Source: Gammaproteobacteria bacterium (GTDB lineage: Bacteria; Pseudomonadota; Gammaproteobacteria; Acidiferrobacterales; Sulfurifustaceae). From it: a DNA stretch of 64,000 bases. Position 1 is the stretch's first letter. The number at the start of each line of letters is the position of its first letter. The stretch lies in contig JACQFZ010000028.1 of the NCBI GenBank assembly GCA_016199745.1, positions 1 through 64,000 of the forward strand. The letters run 5' to 3'. The notes below the pieces were generated by a model. The model had not been told where the DNA came from. It was given only the letters and a program-made list of their open reading frames with translations, and made no database searches. Both the position numbers and the translations under genes were made by a program. Positions 1 through 8,547 of this stretch are shown here, in pieces.

Positions 1-48
1 ACAAGAACGCGTTGCGACGACGGCGGCGCCCCTGTCGGATCCACCGTT

Positions 49-972
49 CTAGGAAAATACCTCGTGCCGGTTTCTGTTTCCGACGAATTCGCTCAGGCGC
101 TTGCCAGCATTTAGGCGCGGATTTGGACCGCCACTAACAACGCTTCGCGTCCCGAGAACAACGTTCCCCGAGAAGCCCCCATCCAGCACTCGCAGTTCCA
201 CTTCACGACAGCCACGGAACAGGTAGCGCACGAGACGATGATCGGTATCACTGAGCGCGATCGGGTCGAGCACGCGAACTTCGGGATGTTTGTGACTGAA
301 GCCAATGAGGGGTGTCTCTTCGTCACGCCCACCAAGATACTCGATGAATTCACCCACCGAAGGAATCACGCTCACGCCAAGAATACGCTCCATTTGATCG
401 AGCGCGATGAAGTGATTTTCCCGAGAAGAACTCGCGGTTAGTGCCGAACAGACGGCAAGCTGGAAATTCGGATAACGACTACGCAGGTCGTAGGCGAGAA
501 AGGTTATCTTCGCTTCTGTCCACACGCCCATGAGGCCGATCTGCACAACCTGATCGCGATAGGTGTCCAGCACGGCGGCCAACTGAGCGCCGGTGAAATT
601 ACTCAGTGTTGTGGCATCGACAATCGTGAGCCGCTTGTCCTTGTTCAAGTTATCGGCAGAAAAAACGAACTCGGCACCAACGGTGTTTTTAATACAGTGA
701 TGACCGAATTGCTCTAGATGACTACGTTGCGTCGGATCAGACGGATCGTGCCAATCCCGCACATGAATGACTTCGAGGACTTGATCTGGCTGCGCATTGG
801 CCCATGCCATCATGCGCGCAACCGGACCCTCGGAAGGGTCCGCGCCGAGAAGACGCAACGATTCGTCATGCCCCACGTGGAGAGCGTTTGGCAACCCGTC
901 AAAACGGCCAATGGGCCCAACGAAATCGTTTTGCAGGCAATCGGTGATAAGAATGGAGCGAGCCGTCGACAT
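49..972 (-). CDS. Isochorismatase-like cysteine hydrolase with an extra C-terminal domain, last gene of the NAD operon
   Basis: 307 aa. The first ~205 residues are an isochorismatase/nicotinamidase-type alpha/beta fold: an early Asp in the ITDCLQNDF stretch and a WHD metal/acid motif near residue 75. The usual catalytic Cys position is less clear: the GLMGVWTEAKI stretch that should carry it has no Cys. Residues ~225-275 form an added segment ending in a GGFSGNVVLGTRS motif that resembles the start of the ternary-complex-associated domain TCAD9 of bacterial conflict proteins (from memory, unverified). The protein ends about 30 residues later in sequence that no longer looks like that domain, so the C-terminus may be truncated by a rearrangement at the window edge. 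It starts 9 bp after nadM ends, so it is probably co-transcribed with the NAD salvage genes. Substrate unknown. Confidence 0.7.
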   Translation of the reverse strand: MSTARSILITDCLQNDFVGPIGRFDGLPNALHVGHDESLRLLGADPSEGPVARMMAWANAQPDQVLEVIHVRDWHDPSDPTQRSHLEQFGHHCIKNTVGAEFVFSADNLNKDKRLTIVDATTLSNFTGAQLAAVLDTYRDQVVQIGLMGVWTEAKITFLAYDLRSRYPNFQLAVCSALTASSSRENHFIALDQMERILGVSVIPSVGEFIEYLGGRDEETPLIGFSHKHPEVRVLDPIALSDTDHRLVRYLFRGCREVELRVLDGGFSGNVVLGTRSVVSGGPNPRLNAGKRLSEFVGNRNRHEVFS

Positions 973-981
973 ATCTAATGA

Positions 982-2022
982 CTATTCCGTCGTTTCAAGA
1001 ACGTTAAGAAACCGATCGATGATATGCAAATGATCCTCGAAGATTGCTACTTCTCGATCGAGCAGTTCGTCAGTCGGAATCCAACGAGCAAACGCCGCGT
1101 CGTCGCTCGCTGTTATCGTTGGAAGCGTAGCGATATCCAAATCGAAAAAGAATGCATGCGCAATGGTCCGACCACGAACGCTTCGGTCCGGATGGTCAAA
1201 CACGGCGTGACCCGTCACAACTTCCTTCAGGACGTCACGCTCGATGCCGATCTTGGTTTCTTCATTCAATTCGCGGATTGTCGCATCGATCAAACGCTCT
1301 CTCTGATCGACAAATCCGCCCGGTAACGCCCACTGCCCCTTCCCGGGATGGCGGCCACGCTGGATGAGCAGGATGTGGTTCTTGGCGCGCACAACTGCAT
1401 CCACCGTAACGAATACCGGCGGATAGGGGGCAACGCTCCACGCCGACTTATACTGCTTCACGGTTTCGTGCTCAGCGGCCAGTTCGGCAAATTCGGCTGA
1501 TTGTTTGAAATGCTCCAAGAAACTCATGATAGATGGCGGAACCGACGTTTTAACGGATGAAATGTCGGTCACCGAGAACAACGAGCAACGCAAGTCGGTA
1601 GCGGAGATATTCGATTCGTTTTCGTGCGAAACGAACTGCCACTCGGGAAAATTCTTTAGATAATAAGACGAGTCATCTTTAGTATGTCCAATGATGCCGA
1701 CGGTGCTACGAAGGCCAATAGTTGAGGACACTGCCTTGCGTACTGCCGCCTCCCACTTTGCATCATCGTAGTAGTCACGCACCGAGCAGAACACGAGACG
1801 TGCAGAGGCCTGCGGCTCCGCCCCGTCTACCGCGGCTCGAATCATTTGTTCCCGTTCTGTATCCGAAAACGGATTTTTGATATTGCGTGCCCGGCGGGCC
1901 GAACCGAGCACGACGATGACTTTGTCGGACTGCTCAAGTGCTCGCCGCAGCACTACGAGATGCCCGTTATGGAACGGCTGGAAGCGCCCGATATAAATAA
2001 GGTAATCGAAGCGGTTCGTCAT
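982..2022 (-). CDS. nadM: Bifunctional NMN adenylyltransferase / Nudix hydrolase
   Basis: 346 aa, the length expected for NadM-Nudix fusions. The N-terminal half is a nucleotidyltransferase with GRFQPFHNGH near residue 12, the HxGH-type adenylyl-transfer motif. It joins NMN (or nicotinate mononucleotide) to ATP to make NAD or deamido-NAD. The C-terminal half (from ~residue 200) is a Nudix domain; its box runs from GGFVDQRERL to RELNEET, with all key Gly/Arg/Glu residues present, and in this family hydrolyses ADP-ribose. The gene overlaps nadE by 4 bp (2019-2022), so the two are translationally coupled. No separate NadD is visible in this operon, so this enzyme probably supplies the adenylyltransfer step between PncB and NadE. 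Confidence 0.93.
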   Translation of the reverse strand: MTNRFDYLIYIGRFQPFHNGHLVVLRRALEQSDKVIVVLGSARRARNIKNPFSDTEREQMIRAAVDGAEPQASARLVFCSVRDYYDDAKWEAAVRKAVSSTIGLRSTVGIIGHTKDDSSYYLKNFPEWQFVSHENESNISATDLRCSLFSVTDISSVKTSVPPSIMSFLEHFKQSAEFAELAAEHETVKQYKSAWSVAPYPPVFVTVDAVVRAKNHILLIQRGRHPGKGQWALPGGFVDQRERLIDATIRELNEETKIGIERDVLKEVVTGHAVFDHPDRSVRGRTIAHAFFFDLDIATLPTITASDDAAFARWIPTDELLDREVAIFEDHLHIIDRFLNVLETTE

Positions 2023-3728
2023 TTGCCGACGCTCCCGTAATCCGCGGCAATCGGCATCTGCCGCCCGTTACCAAAGGCCCGCGCCCGACAACGAATAATG
2101 GGCGGTGCCTGGCGGCGTTTGAACTCTGCGCGCGCCACCATCTGTAATACTTTTTGTATCAATTCGCCACGCCCGCTATCTCGCAGCTCTCGACTTAGAT
2201 TGCTCGCACGCTCGTACTCGTCCTTGCGCAAACGAGCACCTTCAATGTGAAGTTTTAGGATTTCATCGAGCACTGGATATGGCGGCAGTGAGTCCGTGTC
2301 CCTTTGATTCGGCGCAAGTTCCGCCGACGGCTCTTTGTCGAGAATCGCCCGTGGGATGATCTCGCGATCGTGTAACTCGTTGTAGTAACGTGCCAGCGCA
2401 TATACCTCGGTCTTATATAGATCGCCGATTAGGTTGAGGCCCCCATTCATATCTCCATAGAGCGTGGCATACCCCACCGACATCTCGCTCTTGTTGCCGG
2501 TGGATAGCACTAGGTGACCACAGTGATTCGAGAATTCCATGAGAATCGTGCCACGGATACGGGCCTGCACGTTCTCTTGCGTCAAGCGTGAGGAAGGCGC
2601 ACCGAAAGCATGATTGAACACCCCGTTGTACGTCTGAAACAACGTACCGATCTCATGACGATAAAGCTGCACATCCAGATTGCTGCATAACGCTTCTGAG
2701 TCCTTGACGCTCCCTTCGCTCGAATAAATCGATGGCATCGTAATCGCCTTGACGGCGTCCACGCCCAACGCATCCGCGGCCAACGCAAGCGTGAGCGCCG
2801 AGTCGATACCACCGGAGGATCCGACGACGACTCCTTTGAAACCTACCTTGTCTATGTAGTCGCGAAGCCCAAGGAGTATTTGCCGATAGTAAAACTCGGC
2901 ATCTCCGAGATACTTGGACACCGCATGCTCATATGGAGCGCTGTCATCGAAGAACTTTCCATCGAATCCGATCGTTTGCACCGCCTCTTGGAAGAGAGGA
3001 AGCTCGTGAACGACCCCGCTCCTGGGATCGACCAGAAATGACCCACCATCGAAAACGATCTGATCGTTGGCACCAACTTGGTTAACGTAGATCAACGGTA
3101 TGTTGTGGCGACGGGAAACGGCTGCGAATATTTCATGCCGCTGGCGTTGCTTGCCGACATTCGAGGGACTCGCATTGATGCTAACGACCAGATCGACCTT
3201 CGCCTGCGTCAACGTACGGACAGGATTTACCGGGTAGTCTCGTTCCTCGTCGTTCCAACCGTCTTCGCAGATCAGGAAGCCGACGCGCCGACCGTTGATC
3301 TCGACGACGGCGGCACGATTCTCGCCCGGCTCGAAGTGCCGTCGCTCGTCGAAGATGTTGTACGTCGGCAGCAATTGTTTGTCGTATGTCAGCTCAATGC
3401 ATCCATCACGGATGAACAGAAGACTGTTGTGCAACGGTTTGCCGACTCCCGTGTTGCGGGTAACAGCACCGATGACAATCGCCGCCCGCACCTTTTTCGA
3501 CAGTGCCAGAATCGATGCCAATGCGGCGTCCTGCCGAGATAGAAAATCGGGTTCTTCGACCAGATCCTGTGGATAGTACCCACTGACGGCAAGCTCCGAA
3601 AAAACGACGAGATCGGCGTCGGCTGCTTGCTGAATGGTGGTTTTGATCTTGCCGAGATTGCGCTCGTAATCACACAACCTGTAGTTGAGCTGAGCGAGCA
3701 CAATCTGAATCGGTTTGTTTGTACTCAT
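2019..3728 (-). CDS. nadE: Glutamine-dependent NAD+ synthetase
   Basis: 569 aa two-domain enzyme that amidates deamido-NAD to NAD with glutamine as nitrogen donor. Residues ~1-270 are a CN-hydrolase (nitrilase-like) glutaminase: the Glu of FSELAVSGYYP, a Lys in TYDKQLLPTYN, and the catalytic Cys in FLICEDGWN are all visible. Residues ~285-569 are the synthetase, with the PP-loop SSGGIDSALTLALAADALG. It lies 13 bp downstream of pncB and overlaps nadM by 4 bp, within one minus-strand operon. Length and motifs are those of the bacterial glutamine-dependent form rather than the short ammonia-dependent form. Confidence 0.95.
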   Translation of the reverse strand: MSTNKPIQIVLAQLNYRLCDYERNLGKIKTTIQQAADADLVVFSELAVSGYYPQDLVEEPDFLSRQDAALASILALSKKVRAAIVIGAVTRNTGVGKPLHNSLLFIRDGCIELTYDKQLLPTYNIFDERRHFEPGENRAAVVEINGRRVGFLICEDGWNDEERDYPVNPVRTLTQAKVDLVVSINASPSNVGKQRQRHEIFAAVSRRHNIPLIYVNQVGANDQIVFDGGSFLVDPRSGVVHELPLFQEAVQTIGFDGKFFDDSAPYEHAVSKYLGDAEFYYRQILLGLRDYIDKVGFKGVVVGSSGGIDSALTLALAADALGVDAVKAITMPSIYSSEGSVKDSEALCSNLDVQLYRHEIGTLFQTYNGVFNHAFGAPSSRLTQENVQARIRGTILMEFSNHCGHLVLSTGNKSEMSVGYATLYGDMNGGLNLIGDLYKTEVYALARYYNELHDREIIPRAILDKEPSAELAPNQRDTDSLPPYPVLDEILKLHIEGARLRKDEYERASNLSRELRDSGRGELIQKVLQMVARAEFKRRQAPPIIRCRARAFGNGRQMPIAADYGSVGK

Positions 3729-3741
3729 AAGCTCCTCCCGC

Positions 3742-4965
3742 TCAGGCAGCTTTCGGCGGCGCAGGAGACTGCACCCCGAAGACCTGCCTGAGATAGTTCA
3801 CAAATGTTTCGTTATCGCACAACGTTTTACCAGGCGTGTCCGATATCTTGGCCAGGGGATTTCCGTTGCAGCTCACGAGCTTCATGACGATGTTGAGCGG
3901 CTCCACGCCGAGGTCATTGGTGAGATTGGTGCCAATGCCGAAGCCAATCTTGGTGCGGTTCGCAAAGCGTCGATACAGCTCGATGGACTTCGGAATATCG
4001 AGCCCGTCCGAAAACGTCAGCATCTTGACGCCGGGATCGATGCGCAGCCTGTCGTAATGCGCGATCGCTTTTTCGCCCCATTCGAACGGATCACCCGAGT
4101 CGTGGCGCAGCCCGTCGAACAGTTTGCCGAAATAGAGATCGAAGTCGGCGAGGAACGCATCCATTCCGACAACGTCGGTAAGTGCGATACCGAGATCGCC
4201 GCGATATTCCTTCACCCAGTTCTCAAGCGCCATCTTCTGGAAGTCGCGTAAGCGATAACCGAAGGCCTGATGGGCCTGCAGATACTCGTGAGCCATGGTG
4301 CCGATGGGCACTAGGCCATAGCGACGCGCCATATCCACATTGCTCGTTCCCTTGAACAGTTGTGGTACTTCGTTAGCCAAGGTCGTGACGACTTCTTCAT
4401 GCCAATCACGATAAGCGCGCCGGCGCGTTCCGAAGTCGAAGACAAGATATGGATGACGATGCGCCGCCTCGTGGCTGAACGCCCTCAACATCTGTACTTT
4501 CGCTGCCAGACGTCGCCGACCTTCCGCGAGCAACTTGGCGTTGTCGAACTGGCTGGAATAAACCTCACTCACAATGGCAAGCACAAAAATCTCGAACAAC
4601 ATCACGTGCACGAGCGGTCCACGCGCCGTGATTTCCAACTCATCTGGGTTCGCTGGCGAAACACGTACGTTCAAAAAGCGCCGGCGAAACTGGAAGAGGT
4701 CGAGAAAGTCGACGAAGTCGCTTTTTATGAACCTGAGCGTCCTCAAGTACGCGAGCTCTTCCGGTTGGAACCGCAGCGTACACAGATGATCGATCTGTGC
4801 CTCAATTTCGTTCTTGAACGAAGCAAGCGATATGTTCGAGCGATTCCGACATTTGAATCGATACTCGCCTTCTGCTCCGGGAAAATGATGCAGATACACC
4901 TGGAGCATCGTGAACTTATAAAGGTCGGTGTCGAGTAAACTCTTGATGATTGGTTTTAGTTTCAT
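3742..4965 (-). CDS. pncB: Nicotinate phosphoribosyltransferase
   Basis: 407 aa. Converts nicotinate plus PRPP to nicotinate mononucleotide in the Preiss-Handler salvage path. The N-terminus reads KPIIKSLLDTDLYKFTMLQ, typical of PncB, and the C-terminal part has the phosphate-binding LTFSDGLDIPKS and GIGTNLTNDLG stretches. The frame is open further upstream, but I place the start at 4965 because a GGAAGG ribosome-binding site lies just before this ATG, the conserved protein begins there, and a longer start would overlap pncA. It follows pncA by 29 bp and precedes nadE by 13 bp, in the order of the pathway. Confidence 0.95.
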   Translation of the reverse strand: MKLKPIIKSLLDTDLYKFTMLQVYLHHFPGAEGEYRFKCRNRSNISLASFKNEIEAQIDHLCTLRFQPEELAYLRTLRFIKSDFVDFLDLFQFRRRFLNVRVSPANPDELEITARGPLVHVMLFEIFVLAIVSEVYSSQFDNAKLLAEGRRRLAAKVQMLRAFSHEAAHRHPYLVFDFGTRRRAYRDWHEEVVTTLANEVPQLFKGTSNVDMARRYGLVPIGTMAHEYLQAHQAFGYRLRDFQKMALENWVKEYRGDLGIALTDVVGMDAFLADFDLYFGKLFDGLRHDSGDPFEWGEKAIAHYDRLRIDPGVKMLTFSDGLDIPKSIELYRRFANRTKIGFGIGTNLTNDLGVEPLNIVMKLVSCNGNPLAKISDTPGKTLCDNETFVNYLRQVFGVQSPAPPKAA

Positions 4966-4994
4966 ACATCCTTCCATTCGCTTTTCACCGACGT

Positions 4995-5864
4995 TCAATT
5001 CGCAAGAAAACTCGCCGATGTCGCGGTTCTCATGCCACGTGCGGTTAGTTCCGCCAAGAAATCCTCGCCCAATTTTTCGAAACCACCGACCGAGCTCGTG
5101 CAATCGGTTAGCAAGACGAGCTTATGCACATCTTTCGGCGGAAGCTTGTTCGCGATATCACGAACGGTGTTCGCCACACAGTGCGACAGTGCCTCACCGG
5201 CGATCACGACCTGGTCGGCCTGCGACAACACTTCGATCAAGCGGCGGTTCAGCTCCGTACCGGGATCGTTCGGATCCGGTACTTCCGCTTGAATAGCCGA
5301 ATAGTGCTCAGTATTAGGATTCGTTCCCTTAGTAACGAAATCGACGAGCTTGAGCGATTTGCGGGCCCAACGATCCAGTGACGCTTTCACCACTGCGTGT
5401 ACATTGTGGCCCCAAGAGCCGATCAAGCAGTGTTCCGGCCATACCACCAACAAGTAGCGCTTATTAGCCTCCAACGCTTCGACATAGCTGAGACTGTGTG
5501 CCTGTCGTGCTGCATCGCGTGCGCGCCATTTGTCATTTCGGACGTCGTCGGCGGTGATTACAGTGAAGGGTGCCGGCGCGTTTCCGGCGGCATCACTCCA
5601 CCAAGTTGGGTGCGCGATATCGATCGGATTGTGCGAATCGAGCGTGACATGAATTTGATCGAGCTTGTCGCCGACGCGATCAATGAACGTCGCCAAGCGA
5701 GTCATGTCACTATGCGCGCCGGTAACCGGTAACGCCGGTCGCGCGACGGGCTGCGCCTTACCTGCGGCAACGCTCTTGGCATCAACCGGTAATACCGTAT
5801 CCGGGATATCGCAGAAATCGTTCTGCGGATCGATTACCAGTAACTGAAGTTTTTTGTTATTCAT
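4995..5864 (-). CDS. pncA: Nicotinamidase
   Basis: 289 aa, longer than the ~210 aa E. coli enzyme. Deamidates nicotinamide to nicotinate, the first step of the salvage path encoded here. The catalytic Asp is in LLVIDPQNDFC (near residue 12), the metal-binding Asp/His set is in TLDSHNPIDIAHP, and the nucleophilic Cys is in GEALSHCVANT near residue 233. A Lys in the middle region completes the usual triad. Extra length comes from insertions around residues 30-50 and 80-140. I chose ATG 5864, which follows a GGGGGAAT Shine-Dalgarno, over an upstream in-frame start. Sits between the NAD-kinase-like gene (61 bp gap) and pncB. Isochorismatase-family relatives with other amides as substrates exist, but the context supports nicotinamide. 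Confidence 0.88.
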   Translation of the reverse strand: MNNKKLQLLVIDPQNDFCDIPDTVLPVDAKSVAAGKAQPVARPALPVTGAHSDMTRLATFIDRVGDKLDQIHVTLDSHNPIDIAHPTWWSDAAGNAPAPFTVITADDVRNDKWRARDAARQAHSLSYVEALEANKRYLLVVWPEHCLIGSWGHNVHAVVKASLDRWARKSLKLVDFVTKGTNPNTEHYSAIQAEVPDPNDPGTELNRRLIEVLSQADQVVIAGEALSHCVANTVRDIANKLPPKDVHKLVLLTDCTSSVGGFEKLGEDFLAELTARGMRTATSASFLAN

Positions 5865-5915
5865 GACATTCCCCCTTTTCTCTTGTTTCACCAACTACTC
5901 ATTGCGCTGCAAGCA

Positions 5916-5934
5916 CCGGCATCTTTTATGCCGG
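5916..5934 (-). other. Intercistronic hairpin
   Basis: Perfect 7-bp stem (CCGGCAT / ATGCCGG) with a 5-nt loop covering the stop codon of the NAD-kinase-like gene. No T-run follows, so it looks more like an mRNA stability or processing structure than a terminator. Confidence 0.4.
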
Positions 5935-6903
5935 CATAACCAGGTTCGCCTTTTTTTCGGCGACCCGTATCGTTGCACTTAAGCCGGCCGTGAAAGCGAG
6001 ATAGTCGGCTTCGACGCCGTCACTGAAGATCACTCCGTTTTCTGCCATTCGTGATGTGAGCACTAACGGTTTGTCACGCGTAATAACGCCATAAACGATG
6101 TTGGCGCCGGTAGTCTTGCTCGGCCACGGTTCACGCACGGCATAAATCAACTTGTCCTCGTTCCACGCAAAGCGTCCGCCATTTGGAGGCGGCGTCACTT
6201 TCCCGCCAAATCCCTGCACTATTCGCGCGGCACCCGCATAGACAGACCGGAGCCAACCCGTCGACCCGGCACCTGTCGAAATCAGAATGCCGCTCGAGGA
6301 ATGCTCTTCCGTTTGCTTTCCATGAGCGATCCGGTAACGCGCCGACACATGTGAACGCGCTCCCACAAACAGATCGTTGAACGCTAGCAAGTGCTGACCG
6401 TCGTTCAATCGCGCCTCCGCCATCGTGATCGCTTGTACGCGAGCGTTTCCCAATATCGTCGCATTCAGCCCACGTTCAAGCTCACGAATCGTGAAAGGAA
6501 GAAGCACGCCTTCGACCTCGTTCGGGTCCGGATTGACCGCGATGATCGGCTGACTCTCCAAATACTTCGCCGTATTGACCACCAGCCCGTCGGGTCCCAC
6601 TGTAATCACCGCGTCGTCCTCACCGAATGCAAACTGAGGGAGGAACGCGCGATCGATCACTTGATGCTTCACCCCTGACGGTACGAGGCGGCGCACTCCA
6701 TCCAATGCAGCGTGATAACGCTGATGTGCGGCCTCGATCGGCGCGAAATCCTGTCCAGCGTGCTCGAGGTAAAACTTCGCCTGGCCGGTCGTATTGAAAC
6801 GAGCAACCAACTCTTCGAGCAACGTCTTGCGTGTCACGATCACGACTTTCTCGCGTCGTGCTCGCAAGACTTTGTTGGGAGATTTCGCAGCAACCGTGTT
6901 CAC
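5926..6903 (-). CDS. NAD kinase-like protein
   Basis: 325 aa. Resembles the NAD kinase/diacylglycerol kinase superfamily: an N-terminal Rossmann-like part, then AVITVGPDGLVVNTAKYL where NAD kinases have GGDGT, a FNDLFVGARSHVSARYRI stretch matching the NE/D region, and GILISTGAGSTGW matching the conserved C-terminal SxPTGSTAY-type substrate loop. The Gly-Asp-Gly core of the first motif is altered (GPDGL), so catalytic activity on NAD is plausible but not certain. If active it would take the NAD made by the neighbouring genes to NADP. Overlaps the upstream SPFH gene by 4 bp. Confidence 0.75.
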   Translation of the reverse strand: MNTVAAKSPNKVLRARREKVVIVTRKTLLEELVARFNTTGQAKFYLEHAGQDFAPIEAAHQRYHAALDGVRRLVPSGVKHQVIDRAFLPQFAFGEDDAVITVGPDGLVVNTAKYLESQPIIAVNPDPNEVEGVLLPFTIRELERGLNATILGNARVQAITMAEARLNDGQHLLAFNDLFVGARSHVSARYRIAHGKQTEEHSSSGILISTGAGSTGWLRSVYAGAARIVQGFGGKVTPPPNGGRFAWNEDKLIYAVREPWPSKTTGANIVYGVITRDKPLVLTSRMAENGVIFSDGVEADYLAFTAGLSATIRVAEKKANLVMPA

Positions 6904-7796
6904 TTTTTATCTCCCATTTTCTTGTTGCCGCTTGCTACCCAACCGACAAGCTGGCCGAGCATGTCAGGCGTGATACTGAGATTGCCGATTTGGCCGCCTG
7001 CAGTCGCCCACTCCTTGAGCGCGAGTCCGATTAGTACCTGAGGCTCAAGTTCGCCATAAGGACTGAGCTTCAGTTCTTCGGCCTTGGCGTCTGCCTCTGC
7101 GACTGCCAGACGATTCCTTACCTGAGTGTCGACGAGCGCCTTTCTCTGGTTTTCGAGCTCGACATCCGTATCCATTTCACGCTCCTTGATGCGCCGCTCT
7201 TCTTCCACCGCGTTGGCGCGGCGAGCGTAAATGGCCTGATCCGCCTTCTGCTGAAGTGCCTCGCGATAATCGGCTTCCAGCGCTTTTTTCATCTCCGGCG
7301 TCGTTGCTACAGATGTGAAGTGCAAGCCTTCGATGACCACACCGAACGACTTCAGCATCTGTTCTTCATTCACCTTGGTAAGAACCTTTGCCGCAAGGTC
7401 TTTCACCTTGGTGAGCGCTTGCTCTAACGGCAAGTCGAGGACATGTGCACGGGTGGCGGCCTGCACGATATTAATCAACCGATTCGCTAGTTTCTCCGGA
7501 TCTTTGCTCTTGTAGTTACGAGTCCGCAGATCGATCGTGTAGTCGAGCGACTTGGCTGCCTCACACGGTGCCGTCAACCGATAAGCGAGACTTCCTTGAA
7601 TCGCGACAGCCTGAAAATCCTTGGTGGTCTCGTTGGAGATGAACTGCGCATCTTGCGTCACGACCGGAACGAGCGCGATCGATGTGTTGTACGGCATGTA
7701 CCAGAACGCGAGACCAGTGCCATCCTTGATCACTTCACCACGGCGATAGCGAATCACGTGTACGTTAGGTTCGCCTTTGAAATATCTGATTGTCAT
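6900..7796 (-). CDS. SPFH/Band 7 domain protein without a membrane anchor
   Basis: 298 aa. Residues ~10-190 look like an SPFH (stomatin/prohibitin/flotillin) domain; residues ~180-235 are a charged coiled coil rich in Glu, Arg and Ala (KKALEADYREALQQKAD onward), as usual after SPFH domains. Unlike stomatins there is no N-terminal hydrophobic segment, so it is probably a cytosolic or peripherally bound scaffold. It is the second gene of the NAD operon, 30 bp after nrtR and overlapping the NAD-kinase-like gene by 4 bp, which ties it to NAD metabolism. Its role there is unknown; it could organise the salvage enzymes. Confidence 0.8.
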   Translation of the reverse strand: MTIRYFKGEPNVHVIRYRRGEVIKDGTGLAFWYMPYNTSIALVPVVTQDAQFISNETTKDFQAVAIQGSLAYRLTAPCEAAKSLDYTIDLRTRNYKSKDPEKLANRLINIVQAATRAHVLDLPLEQALTKVKDLAAKVLTKVNEEQMLKSFGVVIEGLHFTSVATTPEMKKALEADYREALQQKADQAIYARRANAVEEERRIKEREMDTDVELENQRKALVDTQVRNRLAVAEADAKAEELKLSPYGELEPQVLIGLALKEWATAGGQIGNLSITPDMLGQLVGWVASGNKKMGDKK

Positions 7797-7826
7797 ATGC
7801 GCCTCTGCGATGAATTATTTGATGAG

Positions 7827-8492
7827 TTATTTTATGAAAGTCACTTTTCCCGGATTCTTGACCCGATAAAGTTTGGCCGGCCGGTGTATGCCCCCGCGAC
7901 GCTCTTCGTCGGTCTCTTCGATCTGTTCCAACGCGAGCACCCATTTCCTGAAATTGCGCTTGTCCATCTCTTCTTGCAGGATGATTTCATAAACCTCCTG
8001 CAGCTCGGACAACGTGAACTTCTCGGGCATGAAGGCGAACGCGATCGTGGAGTAATCGAGCTTCGCCACGAGACGTTGATGCGCCATCTTCACGATCTCC
8101 GCATGATCGAAGGCGAGGGGCGGCAGTTCCTCCATCCCAAACCAGCCCACCGCTTCCGCGTCCGTCGCAGCGCGAAGCTGCAACTTGTCGGACGGAATGA
8201 GCGCGTAGTAAGCGACGGTAATAACTCGCTCGCGCGGATCGCGATCCGGCTTCCCCAACGTGTAGAGCTGTTCTAGATACACGCCTGCCACACCGGTCTC
8301 CTCTTCGAGCTCCCGCCGAGCGGCCTCATCCAAACCCTCCTCCATCTGAACGAAGCCGCCCGGCAGTGCCCACTTCCCCCGATAGGGCTCCCCACCGCGT
8401 CGGATCAGCAGGAGCTTCAATTTCCGATCGCGGATCGTGAAGATCACGATGTCGGTGGTGATGGCCGGGTGGGGATATTCGTATTGATACAT
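7827..8492 (-). CDS. nrtR: NrtR-type Nudix transcriptional regulator of NAD metabolism
   Basis: 221 aa. The N-terminal ~145 residues are a Nudix domain with the box beginning GGFVQMEEGLDEAARRELEE; the C-terminal ~75 residues (EKFTLSELQEVYEIILQEEMDKRNFRKWVL) form the winged-helix part typical of NrtR. In characterised members the Nudix domain senses ADP-ribose and the winged helix represses NAD biosynthesis genes. Here it heads an operon of NAD salvage genes and has two perfect palindromes directly upstream of its start, consistent with autoregulation. ATG at 8492 is the only plausible start. Confidence 0.9.
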   Translation of the reverse strand: MYQYEYPHPAITTDIVIFTIRDRKLKLLLIRRGGEPYRGKWALPGGFVQMEEGLDEAARRELEEETGVAGVYLEQLYTLGKPDRDPRERVITVAYYALIPSDKLQLRAATDAEAVGWFGMEELPPLAFDHAEIVKMAHQRLVAKLDYSTIAFAFMPEKFTLSELQEVYEIILQEEMDKRNFRKWVLALEQIEETDEERRGGIHRPAKLYRVKNPGKVTFIK

Positions 8493-8503
8493 AGCCTGGC
8501 TAT

Positions 8504-8524
8504 TTAGTGTTTGTATGACACTAA
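8504..8524. promoter_or_regulatory. Candidate NrtR operator 1
   Basis: Perfect palindrome TTAGTGT-N7-ACACTAA, 12 bp upstream of the nrtR start codon. Together with operator 2 it forms a tandem pair with a 23-bp centre-to-centre distance (about two helix turns). Confidence 0.75.
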
Positions 8525-8526
8525 CA

Positions 8527-8547
8527 ATAGTGTACTAGTAACACTAT
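8527..8547. promoter_or_regulatory. Candidate NrtR operator 2
   Basis: Perfect palindrome ATAGTGT-N7-ACACTAT with the same 7-bp arms and 7-bp spacer as operator 1, only 2 bp away. The shared AGTGT/ACACT half-site makes one binding protein for both likely; the adjacent nrtR product is the natural candidate. Confidence 0.75.

Noticed and set aside
49-8492. NAD-based anti-phage system (Thoeris or phage NAD-rebuilding type)
   Set aside because: No TIR, SIR2 or other NADase is visible and the genes with NrtR control form a normal salvage path; only the TCAD9-like tail hints at conflict.
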